NCBI RefSeq assembly: GCF_042242105.1
Contig: NC_092035.1
Coordinates: 7,288,477 to 7,352,476 of the forward strand
Length of the DNA: 64,000 nucleotides
Direction: 5' to 3'
Source of the DNA: Pempheris klunzingeri
Taxonomy: Eukaryota; Chordata; Actinopteri; Acropomatiformes; Pempheridae
Part shown: piece after piece, positions 12,159 to 24,200 of the stretch
Numbering within the stretch: position 1 is the stretch's first letter
How the letters are laid out: each line of letters begins with the position of its first letter
Position numbers and translations under genes: made by a program
The notes under the pieces: model-generated
Database searches by the model: none
Seen by the model: the letters and a program-made list of their open reading frames with translations, nothing else
What the model was told of the DNA's origin: nothing

Positions 12159-14953
12159 TTCTTTATGGGACATTTACATAAAGTACTGCCGTGTTTGATG
12201 AGACCACCTTGTTCAGTGTCCAGCTGAGGAGTCATTGTTTCCTGTGACTGTGGGTCAGTGAGTGTTTGCTGATTAACTGTCTCCCACTTGTAACGTCTCC
12301 AGGTTCTGCTGGCCAGCAGCTTCGTGCCTCTTTATGCTGGACTGAGACCTGTGGAGTTCAGAGGACAGGTGATGGGCTCATTCACTATGCTGCTGGGAAC
12401 ACTCACTGTCCTAAGTCACTCAAGTATTTTGACTGTGTGCATGACGGTTTGTGATTTGGTGTAACTTCATGTCAGAATGTGATGTGCTGTAAAACACAGA
12501 TCTGACAGTAGCTAATAAAGAGCTGTTGAGGAAAATCACATGTATCATATCATACGCCTGAGGGGTGCTGAGTTCATGTACTCACCCACTGACTTTCATA
12601 CGTTAATGACGAGAGCACGCTGCTGCGCTTTTGCTTTGTGGAAGTCTCAGTCTGTACTTACAGCCGTTGTACGACCCTGCTGATTGGCAGCCTTCCTAAA
12701 CTCTGGCTTTGTTTTATTAGAAATGGATTGATGGAGGGTTCACCGACAGCCTGCCAATTCTGCCTGTGGGAAGAACGATCACCGTGTCTCCCTTTGCTGG
12801 GCTGCAGGATGTGTGTCCTGTCCACAGGGGGCGCTTTAGCACTCAGCTCAGGCTGGCCAACATGAACGTAATGGTGAGTACTGGATCATTTAATCTATTT
12901 CATTGTCTGAAAGGGGGGCACCATTCTAAAAAGCCATTTTGAAATGTCCCCCAGTGTGGTGTCACAAATACAACAAAAAAAAATTCAGCACGTGATTCTT
13001 AAGCTCCGAAATAATCATCTGGGTCGATGTGGAATTCATTGGAAGTATTTTGCGTGGTTTGATAATGGAGGGGCTGTTCCTCCATCCGTCCATTTTTTTC
13101 TGCTGATATGGGGTCAGGCTGAGCTTGGCACTCAAGATGTCTCCCCCAAGCAACACATTAGGTGCTCTAGTGAGTACACAGACACCATGTGTGTGTGTGT
13201 GTGTTCTTTCTCTGAGCCACTGAGCTCCACTATTGTCAAAGCACTATTAAAAGACATCAGGGAGCCTCACCGCTGCACCGGCTGACATGCTCCTTTATCA
13301 CCACCAACACACACTGTAGTTTGTTGACACACGTCAGTCCAGAACATGCTAGCAACAACAGGCTTTTCCCTTTAGAGCCAAAGGTGGCAAAGGCTGGAGG
13401 TGCAGGACGCACACACTACACAGACAAGCATCTATTCTAATAGAGAAAAGTTAATTACGCTGTAAATGGATTGAAATATATTTATTTACTCAAATATAGA
13501 TTTTTAATATCTTATGTCAGCCTTAATGCATCTGTGAGCTCCCAGCTTTTCCTCAGATAGCTTCTTGGACTTCTGTTTCTCCTTCAAGCTCCTCATCATT
13601 TTTTTTTACCTGGAAAAGGTAGACAAGGTTGTTTGTAGCCAAGGCAAGCATGACAGAGTCCAGACCTATAGCCTTGGCCACAGCCAGGTGAAGGCTCTGG
13701 CCAAAACATGGGATCCAAGGGTAACTCTCAAATGGCTCTTTGTTGTTAGAGGCACTGCCAATGGTTGTCCTGGCCATTTTTCACAGGCCCAGTCCCCATT
13801 TCTCAGACACCATCTCCTCCAGGGCTTCATGGAGACTGTCTGATGGATGACACGAACACTAAGCTGAGCACCCTAATACATTATTCTATATGTTTCAGTA
13901 CTAAGTTTCATTATCTATGTAGACTGTTAAGTATGTTTGAGAGAGGCTGCTCATTAATAGTCATTCTAAATCAGATTTTATTAAACAGAAAAGTAGAAAG
14001 TGTGTTCAGTAGAGCATACTGAGTCTACTGCACTACTAGTAGTCCTGGTTTGAGCTTCATCATCACAAAGTTCCCGATTTAAATTTCATGTTTATTTTCA
14101 TGCTATTTACTGTTAAGTGTCTTCCTGTTTGTGTGAAGGTGTTTTTTGACAATAAATTAGTAAATGTTAATAATTCATATTGGATTATTATAAGTAATCA
14201 GATCAAGGTCCTAGTGTTTTATATGGTCTGTAGTAATCTGATGTCCCTTATAACTTACATTGTGTAATTCATTGAGAACAAAGTGACCTGACGGTCAGTG
14301 GAAACCAAAATCACCAATTACCTGAGGGCTGGATTCAACATCACACCAACAATCAAAGTCAAATCGTGAACTCACAGGCTGATCTAACTTGCATGAATTT
14401 CATCACAGCAGCTCATAATGTGACTCAGTAGTGTGTATGGCCCCCATGTGCACGGGCAAAAAAAGAAAATACTACTACTACTACTACTAATACTTTGGCA
14501 TTTTTAAACCTGGGATCTACTTTATATATTTTGATGTTTGGTTGTTGACTTAAGTTGCCCCAAAGGATTACGATGCAGCCATTGTTACCTTTTTCACAGC
14601 TGCCAGCTGAACCGACCTACCAGACAACGTCCTAAACGTTTTGAACCTACTAGAGTTATCCTTTAAAGTCAAATACACAAATCTACCCACACAATATGGG
14701 TGTCTATATGATGGTGATTCATGGCATGAAAATGTTACAGGACCTCATTCTGTGGAAACAATAGTTTGCCGTTACAGTTGACTTTGTGTCTGTGTTATCT
14801 GGAATATCTCATTGTTTTCAGTTCTCTATGGAGAACATCAGACGTCTGAACCAGGCCCTGCTCCCTCCATCCAGCAGCAGCATGCAGTCTCTATGTGAAG
14901 AAGGTTTCAGTGATGCCGTGAGGTTCCTGAAGAGAGAGGCCTGGATGAGCTGA
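10344..14953 (+). CDS. pnpla4: pnpla4: patatin-like phospholipase domain-containing protein 4, six coding exons, 253 aa
   Basis: The product is a patatin-fold serine hydrolase; the family acts on triacylglycerol and retinyl esters, with transacylase activity, in lipid and retinoid metabolism. Joining 10344-10523, 10951-11045, 11839-11974, 12303-12368, 12721-12873 and 14822-14953 gives one open frame of 253 codons plus TGA, exactly the length of human PNPLA4. The glycine-rich oxyanion loop (CGFLGIYQLGA, residues 11-21), the nucleophile elbow GASAG with Ser43, and the DGG motif with catalytic Asp163 are all present, so the Ser-Asp dyad is complete. All introns are GT-AG. The start at 10344 gives MTVLNLSF, aligned with the human MKHINLSF start. 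In-frame upstream ATGs at 10305, 10308 and 10323 lie before an acceptor AG at 10333-10334 and are probably intronic. The gene converges with sts. Identification is secure; substrate preference is known only from the family. Confidence 0.96.
10951..11045 (+). CDS. pnpla4: pnpla4 coding exon 2
   Basis: Begins HCKQFTYRFADSVRRQ after acceptor TTTCCTCCAG and ends in TPGYDFMLTL plus two bases of an Arg codon before donor GTAACT. It aligns without gaps to the human segment CNQFTYKFAEEIRRQ. Confidence 0.94.
11839..11974 (+). CDS. pnpla4: pnpla4 coding exon 3
   Basis: Acceptor GTCTCCAG. Completes the split Arg codon, then reads EGIEEILPSEAHSVATDRLH and continues to FTSREELIK before donor GTACCC. The human equivalent is GMESILPPSAHELAQNRLH. 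Phase 0 at its end. Confidence 0.94.
12122..12157 (+). repeat. (GT)18 microsatellite
   Basis: An uninterrupted GT dinucleotide run of 36 bases in pnpla4 intron 3. Confidence 0.95.
12303..12368 (+). CDS. pnpla4: pnpla4 coding exon 4
   Basis: A 66-base exon encoding VLLASSFVPLYAGLRPVEFR plus GQ, between acceptor CGTCTCCAG and donor GTGATG. It matches the human VLLASSFVPIYAGLKLVEYKGQ segment at the same length. Confidence 0.94.
12721..12873 (+). CDS. pnpla4: pnpla4 coding exon 5 (catalytic Asp)
   Basis: Encodes KWIDGGFTDSLPILPVGRTI, carrying the DGG motif with the dyad Asp163, and runs to RLANMNVM. Flanked by acceptor TTTATTAG and donor GTGAGT. Confidence 0.95.
13553..13850 (-). pseudogene. 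hAT transposase relic (ZBED-like)
   Basis: On the minus strand, inside pnpla4 intron 5, the frame reads PWIPCFGQSLHLAVAKAIGL, close to the conserved CFGHxLHLAV block of hAT transposases and domesticated ZBED proteins. It is followed by SVMLALATNNLVYLFQVKKN. The frame is short and ends early, so this is a decayed fragment. Confidence 0.6.
14350..14460. repeat. dispersed repeat, copy 1
   Basis: Shares GTGAACTCACAGGCTGATC, CATGAATTTCATCAC and GTGACTCAGTAGTGTGTATG with 41605-41715 at high identity. In pnpla4 intron 5. Confidence 0.8.
14822..14953 (+). CDS. pnpla4: pnpla4 coding exon 6 (terminal)
   Basis: After acceptor TTGTTTTCAG reads FSMENIRRLNQALLPPSSSS and ends VRFLKREAWMS then TGA. The human C-terminus (FLLKENWFE) has the same length. 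A polyadenylation signal follows about 110 bases downstream. Confidence 0.94.
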   Translation, partial: FSMENIRRLNQALLPPSSSSMQSLCEEGFSDAVRFLKREAWMS

Positions 14954-15061
14954 CAGTCCAGTCCCCTCACGGAAACTCCAAGAACAAACATAAAGCCGAG
15001 TTCCATTTACTGAAATGTTGGATGGATTTGATGGATGTGACTGTATTTATTTTAGTTTCTT

Positions 15062-15067
15062 AATAAA
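15062..15067 (+). promoter_or_regulatory. pnpla4 polyadenylation signal AATAAA
   Basis: A canonical AATAAA about 110 bases after the pnpla4 stop codon, in A/T-rich sequence. It would give a short 3' UTR. Confidence 0.75.
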
Positions 15068-16242
15068 ATTCAAACAAATATCAAAATCATGTTTGCGCTT
15101 GGAGGAATTTTGTAGTGAAACTAGAAACACAGTGATGTGAACATCACCTGTGTTGGTTTGTTTGGCAAAGTGTGTATTGAACAGCAGAGCATGACAGAGT
15201 GTGTGTATCATTGTGAGCTTTTATCAGATCAGTGTTATCACACACACATATTTCCTCTGCTTTATGTGACAGCAGCTGAACGTGATGAAAAGCCTTCATG
15301 TGAACTTGGACTCTTCATCAGTTTTCCAAGGAAGCATTTAAATCCCCCTAGCTTGAAGCAGCGAGATAAAAAAAAAAAAAATTGGACATCGCAGCACTTC
15401 ACAGGAAGTCCATGCGGCCGTCATGGATGTTGGGAGCTCCCTCAGGACACCAGGATTCAGCATCATCTTTGAAGTGCCGGCCGTTTCCGCTGGGTTTCTC
15501 TGCTGCCGGGTTACCATTTGATTTCCTCCAGCATGAGCAGGTTCTCCATCAGCTTTCATCTAGCTGAGCTGGTGTGTGAGAGCTGCCCCTCCCTCAGGAA
15601 CAGGTCACATGATCTACGGAGAGGAGGCAAATGGACTGTGTTGTATGAAATATCAGTGTGCTAATGGGATATTTTCAGGTTCCCTGTCCAGTTATTAAAG
15701 GTGTGTGTGGGTCTGAAGCAGAAATTATGACACACTGCTTATTCTCCGAACCGTCAGTGCTCCATTTAAGGTTTCTAGTCACGTTGGCTGTGAGCAGCAG
15801 GTAGACCATTCAGATTAGACTTTACCGCACATTAAGCTCCAATAAGAGAACTCTAATTTTGTCATTTACAACACTTAAGCTCGATAACATGTTTCATGAC
15901 TTTGAGGAACTTACTTTAAAAGTTTGGGTATCATCTTCAGCACCACAGACAGCCAACATTGAGGATTAGGGTGAAATCTTCAGATCTCAACCACACCTAC
16001 TCACCTGTAAAGGTTCCCGGTCGGTGGGGTTGTCGCCCTCTAGTGGAGCCATGGAGGAGTTGCTTCTGAATGGGTCCCCACTTTGTCTGGTGTGCACACA
16101 TGAAGACACTCATGCACGGCAATACACAGTCCTGCCTCTGGTTTCACACTATTCCCCTGATCAATAGGTGACAGTAACATGCTGAGATAAACAGCAAGGC
16201 AGCAGCAGGGAAGAGGAAAAAGACTGATAACAAGACAACATG

Positions 16243-16410
16243 GATGTAAATGGTAAATATTTGTGTGGCGCCTTTCTATCATTTCAACCACTCAAAGCGC
16301 TTTTACATCACATTGTCATTCAGCCATTCACACATCATTCAATCAGGAGGAATCTAAGCTGGAGGAGACTGTTCTTTCACACACTGAAGCTGCTTCAGGA
16401 GCAACATAAC
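16243..16410 (-). mobile_element. tRNA-derived SINE, truncated copy
   Basis: Contains AAATGGTAAATATTTGTGTG, CACTCAAAGCGCTTTTACAT and CATTCACACATCATTCAATC. It matches copies at 26437-26712, 46817-46985 and 54424-54590. The tRNA-like head, seen only in the 26.4 kb copy, indicates minus orientation; that head is missing here. Confidence 0.7.
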
Positions 16411-18044
16411 AAACTTTCAGCCTTTACTCAAATGAAGTGAAGGACATTTATTATGACTCAAGATCTCTTGGTCACATGTGCACATGCACCCAGGATAAGC
16501 CCATGAAAACCCTTTGTTTTTGCACTTACAATACAGACTGTTACATGGAATATTACATTATACATTTATCACATTTGTACAATTTTTAGTATTAAAAGGT
16601 TAAGCATTATTAGTTATTGAAACTTAAGCACAGAATCAGCACTAGTTTCATTTGAAAGGATACCCAGCCCTTATCATAAAAACAATTAACATATGAAAAG
16701 AAATGTCAGTATCTAAAATAGGCTTTGTACCAGGAAGTACACACACACACAGATGTGCCCAATAGTATTTCCCCACTGGTATTATGTAAGGCCACCTGCT
16801 GGTTCTGGTAATGAGGCTCACTTAATGCATCCCCTAAATTACAGTTTCCACCCGAGGTGAAAGATTCACCGGTTTGTGCTTTTGATACTTATTACTTGTA
16901 CTGTTTCAGCTCAACTTGTCGGACTGAGTGAAACACTAAAGGAGGCTGCTGTCTGGAAACAGGCCGGCTAAAGCAGCCCATTTATGAGCGTAATTATTCA
17001 GCTGCTGACTTCACTGTGCAGTACTGCTAAACTGCACACACCTGCAATGCGTTACTGCTCCGACAAGCATGTTGAACTCCACTGAAAGCACAGAACGTCG
17101 GCACAGAGAAGAGAACGTTTGTCTCTGAGTGTCCCCAGGGAAAACACAGTGCTCTTAGTTTAACACTAGTCGTAATGAGTGCAGGACGAAGTGAGTCCAC
17201 AGAGGACGGACTGATCAGACTCATCATACATGGACAACTGAGTTTATTGGAATTCATCACGAGTGGATCTTTTGGTTCTTTGGTTTCAAATGAATCTGGA
17301 CCTGCTGTCAGAGCACCAAGTCTTTAAGCCCAAACCTGCAAATGTGCAGCTTATTGACAGTTAGCGGAGTCATAACGGAGGTGTTTTCAGCTGAAAGCTT
17401 CTTATTTTTAAATACAGATGGCTTTTCTAAGAGTGCTTCTCACAGTGACTGATAGCCTTCATCATTAAAGCTGCATCTGAGCTGCATGTCTGATAATTAC
17501 TTCCACATGATTACAATCATCACATAAAAGTCTGAAATGTCTATTCAAGTGTCCTAAAGCTCACTGTGTTATCTTCAACTGTCAAAGATGTTCTCATAGT
17601 GATTCACCTCACAGTGATAGAAACCAGAGAAAAGCCTCACATTCGGCAGCAGTTGGCATTCTTGCTTGATAAATGGCATGAGACAATCCATCAATAATCA
17701 ACTGCATGAGGTGATAACATATGGTGGCCGCTACAAATGGCAGCTTGAGGCCGCAGACTGAAAATGAAAGTGAGCGCTGCTTTGACACATCTCTCATCTC
17801 ATCTAAAAAGGGAAAAGCTGGGGTGCAGCATGTCTGGTTAGATGCATGTGTGCTGTAGCAGGCCTGTGACACACACATCTTCACATCCTCACCTCTGGTT
17901 TGCTGTTGGAGGTCAAGTGGTGCACACTAACACAACAGTGTGTACGCTGGACATGAACTGCATTTCTGGTGTCAACAACTATTTTATCATTATATACTTG
18001 ATTCTTCAAGGTAAATATCTTGTACAGTTACACTAGAATTACCT

Positions 18045-18505
18045 CCTCACGGTTGGTTTGCCTCCACCAAGCAGTCAAGTTGCTGTTTACATCCATGTCT
18101 GTCCAGACTGATAAGCTTCACACACACACAACACAGCAGCACAGAAGACCCTCTGACCACAGTTTCAAAGTGGACACCCAAGATTAGTGTCACACATCCA
18201 ACACCACCAATTCTACCCAAATCTGGTCAGTCTTTTTCCAGAAGTGTTTTTACAGAACATTCTCATGTCACAGTGAGGTTAGCCTTCGGAATATAAAATC
18301 ACCAGGTCATCATTTTAGACATGTTTGTGAAACGTTGTCATAATTAGTGTATGAATTCTTGAGTTATGGCCAAAAAACATGTTTTTGAACACTTAATTCT
18401 GATCAGTTCATTCTTGAGTCCAGGTGGGTGCCAAAGTTGAGGGAAGATGTTCTAGAGATGTCACGTTCAACACTGGCTGTCTCTGGCACAGAGGCATAAA
18501 AACTG
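18045..18505. repeat. probable teleost dispersed repeat
   Basis: Begins near GCCTCCACCAAGCAGTCAAG, continues with GTTTACATCCATGTCTGTCC and GAGTTATGGCCAAAAAACAT, and closes with GGCACAGAGGCATAAAAACT. These phrases are recognised from interspersed fish repeats. Ends and class are uncertain. Confidence 0.4.
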
Positions 18506-20859
18506 TTTCCAAGTTTCCAATGAGTTAGTATTGCACTTCCAGAATATTGAAAGATGGAGAAAAAAGATCAATGAGCAGACTCAGAGATATGCTGACTTTT
18601 AATCTTCAGAATCCTGAAGCCTATATTTCCTCCATTAGGGCCTCCTGCTCTTTTAGATCAGAACTCAGGCTTTCTGATGTCCATTTGTCTTCAAGCCCGA
18701 GCACCAGGGCAATGTTTCAGATCCACTGCAGCTCCCCCAGGAGCCAAAACAGTTCCAGCACATGCCACAGAACTGCAATTAGTCTGGTCCCATTCCAGCT
18801 GTGGGCTGCATGACATACCCCTCTGTCACTCCTGTCTCCTGTCTGCCTCGTGACAGCACTGATGTTCATGTGGAAAATTACCTTTACTAAAGCTGCATTA
18901 TTTGTCCCTTTAGGGCAGCAGAACACAAACTAAAATAGTATCACCTAATAAAATTGTGGCTACATCTATTGTAGTTCAGGCTCCACCAGCTCCTTAGGGA
19001 ACTTCTGGCTCTTCAGCTGCTTTGCGCTCTTCTGTGTTCACCAGCTGCTCTCTAACCGAGTCCTCTGCAGCCGAACAGGTAGAGCAGAGAGGACATGAGA
19101 GCTGATGAGTCAGAGTGAAACAGTGAGCTAAAAGAGGCTGAACAGCTCTGCAGAGTTGGGTTGATCACGATGAGCAACACCTGCCACATAGCACAGTCAT
19201 CTTTCCTTGATCAGTGCAGCTTTAAATAAAAGAAAATATTTCTTTATGAATAAAAGAAGTGTGTGTAGCAGACAGCCTGCAGACACTATTTGTTTTTGTC
19301 CGAGTTGAAACAGCCTCTTTATTACATCAGGGTGGTTCAAAGGGTGCACTGCAGCATCCTGCTGCACACGTCGACAGGTGCAAAAGAATGTGAGAACAGA
19401 AACCACGCCCACTAAAGACCAGGATGGTGAAACCAGGGAGAAAGACGAGGCCCTGTTGATGGAACAGACAAGGTCACTCTGCACATTGAGCCCCCCCACA
19501 GAGGAAAAACAGCTCTGCTTCCTTCAATGAGAGCAGCACACACAGACTTACTGTACTGACACAAGTGACAGTATTTGACAATTTCCAGACACTTTCAACA
19601 GCAGAGCAGCTGAGTCATCGCAGCCATACTGGAAAAATCAAACTACAGCAACCAACACGGTTCTGGCGTGCTGCGTTTAGGGAAAATCAGCTCACTGCAA
19701 ATAACTCAACCACAAGACCACAACCGCAAACCGTTGTTTTTATATTTCTGTTAGAATGGGGATTAAGCAAAGCAGACACAATGTACCAGTGAGCTTCGGA
19801 GGTTTTGGTAGGTGTATCTGACAGCATGCTCCCAGGGTTCATGTTCTCCACCTCAATATCTCTTTTAATATGACACATTTAACCAGCTCTAAAGCCCTGA
19901 CCCTGCCTGAATCCGACATGTATCGAACATATGCACGTTTATATGCACGGACTACCACCAGGTGTCCAATAGCATCTATAGACAGAACGCAGGGGTACCT
20001 GGAGACAAAATAAACTGAAGTACACCTAGACAGAGAGATGTAAAGTGTGTCTTATGCGTTATATTTGGGGAATGTAGAGCTGGGGGTCATAGCACCCTGG
20101 GAGCATAGCGAGACTATTGTTACCATAACCACTTGTTCATCAGTGGAATAGTGTGTGCAAAGTGGGATGTGTGGGTCTGCTCCATAACAAGACCTGTAAC
20201 ACAAGCTAACTAACCAGTCGAGGTAGCAGTAGACTTTCAGTCAGTGGAGTGTGGTGGCTTTGAAGAGAGCGAAGAGAGATAGAGAGAATGAAAAAGGTCA
20301 GATCCCCACCAGAGAGGTTGTCTGACAGAGACGTAAAGTGGTGAAAATATTCTTAATATAACGTACACGGCCTTTTTGACTTAAATCCACTTTCCTGCTG
20401 CTCCGCCCACAGCAGCGCATCGCTTAGCCTTTGTCTGTGCCGGGACTCCTGCTTCCCCAAACTGGGGGCGTGTTGAATGATATATATATATTTGAGATAA
20501 TTCACTGACTAAGGACAAATACTTCATGCACCCCGACTTCAAAAAATTCAAACCATCCCTTTAAGAAGCAAGGCTGTCAAAGTGGTGCTACTGTTCCTTC
20601 CGATCATTTCAGCAGGTTTCAGTGTTACAGTACAGTGGAAGAAAAAACAATGAATGGATTATTATTGAATCATATTATTATACAACAGCAACCAAATTAA
20701 ACTGTATGACATTAATGTGCACCCACTGAAACAGCAGGCATCCGCTGCCTTTAAAGCCTTTAATTGAAAGTACGGCGGAAGATCACTGATGAACAGCACG
20801 TGTGTTGTATTGCTGACTGAAACTCACATAAGCAGTGCTGGGGTCTCAGATCCGACTGG

Positions 20860-20865
20860 TTTATT
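20860..20865 (-). promoter_or_regulatory. candidate sts polyadenylation signal AATAAA
   Basis: TTTATT on the + strand reads AATAAA on the gene strand, about 47 bases after the stop codon. It is the nearest canonical hexamer and would give a very short 3' UTR. Later hexamers exist, so which is used is unknown. Confidence 0.35.
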
Positions 20866-20911
20866 ACCGTTAACTCCTGAAATGATCGTCCGTTGAACCC
20901 CAGACAGCACC

Positions 20912-21264
20912 CTATTCATCCTGCTGGCACTGACAGAGCTGTGTGAGCGTGGAGCAGCACGGCTGCAGCCACGGCTTCCACATCACGTTGCTACTCGACA
21001 GCTGGCTCTCCACGGGCTTCACTGACCTCTGATGCATCTCCACAGCCTCCTCCATTACAGCCAGGATGGAGTGAAAGGCCGGCTCGGTGTCAGGAGTCAG
21101 CGGCGTGGTCTCCGATGGGTCCCTCGAGAGATCAAAGAGTAGTGGAGGATCATGGTGGGTCACATAGTCTGAAGTGCAGAAGCAGACCTGTGTGCTGAAG
21201 CAGCTGGTCTCGTTCTCTGGGTTGAAGTTTGGTGTGAAGTAAAAGGCCTTCCACACTGAGCTGC
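20912..21264 (-). CDS. sts: sts coding exon 9 (terminal)
   Basis: After acceptor TTGTTCTGCAG encodes [20 protein letters not shown], then [19 protein letters not shown], and near the end [10 protein letters not shown], stopping at TAG (20914-20912). These blocks are diagnostic of the STS/ARSD-H group. Confidence 0.94.
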
Positions 21265-24200
21265 CTGCAGAACAATGACAAAAACCACTAAATGAATGTA
21301 ATTTGGTCACTTTGCCATGTAGACGAGCTGTCATCTTTACTGAGCCTCAGCTCACTGTCACCCTGACAGCAAGCACAGCTGGAAGAAGCACATGGCGAGG
21401 AAGCTCAAGCTGCAGTCATTGCTGGTGTGTTTAAAGATGTTCTGACACCTGAGATTTGAGAGTGAGCTGCTCAGAGCATGCTTCTGTCTCAGAGCGCTTG
21501 AATTCACAGTGACATATAGCTTTGATTGCCGCTCTATTACTATAAAAATGGAACCTCTGACATGATGGATTAGCTATCGGCAAGTGAATTTTCACGGAAA
21601 TGAACTGAAACTAACAGCTACCAGGAGAGGGAAAACTACAATCCTAATGCACGTTTTGGACAAAAGATAAATGTAGTACACTCTCAAATAAAAGATATTC
21701 ATCCAGGCCTTGAATAATAGCCAGCACATATAAGGTTTGTCCATACCAAAGGGACAAAGACACTTTCTTTCCTTAACCTGGTATTAAGCAGAAGCACAAT
21801 AAAATCCTTCCAGCAGCACAAAAAGCCTCAACCCTCTCTTCCTTTGTCATCGTTTTACTACTGGCAAAGTAGACAATAATACAAATACAGCTAATGGACT
21901 AACCTGGTGGCATAATACAGGGATGTGCACAGGAAGTGAATTCACGACAGAACACGGATAACTGCATGTGACTGAGTGACTGTTTGGACTTACTGTTTCG
22001 AGGCAGCCATCTGACTGCATTCAAGTAGGCGTTGCAGTAATGGAACAGAAACTCGTGGTTAGACCTTACAACTGTGCCCTGAAGCAAATCCATGAGGTCG
22101 TGACCATCTATGTCCCTGCAGGCCAAAGGGCAGGAATCAAAGGTAAATCATCTCTATGACACAAACACATCCAGCTGCTCATTACTGCGAATCACAATGC
22201 TGACGAAACCCTTGGATCAAAGCCTCTGGATTACCTTAATACTCCCGTCTTTGTTAGCAAAGATCTCCTGTGCTCAGATGCTGGATCTCACTCTCTTTGA
22301 GCCCAGATGGTCACTCAGAGCCCCCACCACTGCCTCTCTTTTACATATGACCTACATTTTAGGCTTCATTTGTTTTGACCGTCGTATGGAAGGAGTGCTG
22401 TGCAGCCTCACCTGTCCTGTGGGACTGACGCTCCGCTCAGGTGCACCACTGTAGGAAACAGGTCCATGTTGCTAGTGAGCTCGTCCACCTGTCTGCCACC
22501 GGGGATTGTCCCCGGCCAACGCAGAATTCCAGGGACTCGGATCCCTCCTTCCCAATTCGTGGACTTGCCTCCTGCTCAGAGGAAAGAAAAGAACACAAAG
22601 TCATGTATCTGAACTGGTAGCCATGTCTCAGCATGTCTCGTCTCCAAATGGAGCTAGGTTGGCTGCTAAAGGAACAACTTGCTTCTTAAGGAATAGCCAC
22701 TTGCAGAGATAAAAGACCATAGAAGACAATGGCTGCCTTACAAAACTCTTTGAATCAGGTTTGTGGAGTTCACACAGTGAGCCTTTGTCTGGCAGGGAGT
22801 CTTAGATCTCTGACTTCTGCTGACTCTCTCAGGACACGCTAGTTCACCACCAGTCTGACGTGTGAATACAATAAATATCATTATTTTGATTCAAATCTTT
22901 TTTCATTATCTAGACTTTTAGCCCCATTACAGAGAGCGTCATCATTAAAGTTATTACAATCCATCCAGAATGAAACATGAAGGTCTGCACGAGATTTCAA
23001 TCAAACCAGTAGTTCTTGACACACTGGCACTCCTACGCCACTGGTGGCCTTAAAGCGCTGTGACTGAATAATCAGACTCAAAATTACTTGTAAGATGGGT
23101 AGTTTCAAAAGTTTTGTTGTAGCTGACAGCTTGTAAGGAATGGTGTTAGGTAGTATGACATTTGAGTTTTCTCCTCTGAGAAATATTTCAGTCCCTGCTA
23201 GGAATTTTGACCTTCTAAATTACAGGTATATTCACATTTATTGAATACAAAGTTTGATTTCTGGGCGAAAACAGCATTTTTATTTTATTTCTGGGCCTGT
23301 GTGTACCCATTGTGAGTATCTTTGTCTGTTTTAATGGAGCCAGGCTGGCACATAAATTCACATGTTAAATACATGTTTGTCCATGACCTGTCCCTCACAA
23401 CAGGCAGTACATATACTGTAAACCTTTGGCACTCATTCGGTCTGCAACAGCGCATCGCATGAGCAAAGCCACATGGTTAAATCGTTGACATTTCAGCATC
23501 AAACCCTACAGACATTCCTGTTTCTCATTGTACTGTACCTTTATATATTCCATTCCATCCTCTGTGAACCTCCCCTGTGGCAGAGATTTCCTCTAGATGA
23601 GCCCCCTGGTCTGAAGTCACATAAACCAAGGTGTTTTCTCTCAGTTTGAGTCTGTCCAGAGTCTGCATGATCTGACCTGAGAAGAGACACAATGTGCACA
23701 AGTGTTTGGACACATTTGCTCTTGTTGTCTGTGCTTCAACACATTGAAACAGATTTTTTTTTTCTTCATTTAAAAAAAAAGAATCTGCCTTACAATACTC
23801 ACATATAGTAAAGAGTTACTGGCAACTGTAATTGTTCCTCCTGTAGAGGAGCAGGCTGTAGGTGATCCTCTTCACTTCCACTTGTTAACATAGTCTTTTT
23901 ATTTATACTCTAGAGTAGAGTATACTGTACTGACTGTATGACCATCTATAGTAAATGTAATGATATTATGATCCCATTATTACTTGGCTACTGCTAAAAG
24001 CAATACAATTCTGTGTGTGTTACTTTTGCTACTTTTACAATGTGGTATAATAATACCACAGTATTATCATATACTTTATTTGTATGGCACATTTTGCATA
24101 ATAATATTTTGATCCACTCAGGGATTCCCACCTGGATTTTGGCAGCGGGACAGTAAGAGAAGACTCACTGGGATCATTAGCATCGAGAGTTTGATTTCCA

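Larger units (their letters stand above)
15068..20859. other. spacer between convergent pnpla4 and sts
   Basis: No gene recognised. Holds a SINE-like copy (16243-16410), a probable dispersed repeat (18045-18505) and short CA runs. The rest looks like ordinary non-coding DNA. Confidence 0.5.
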
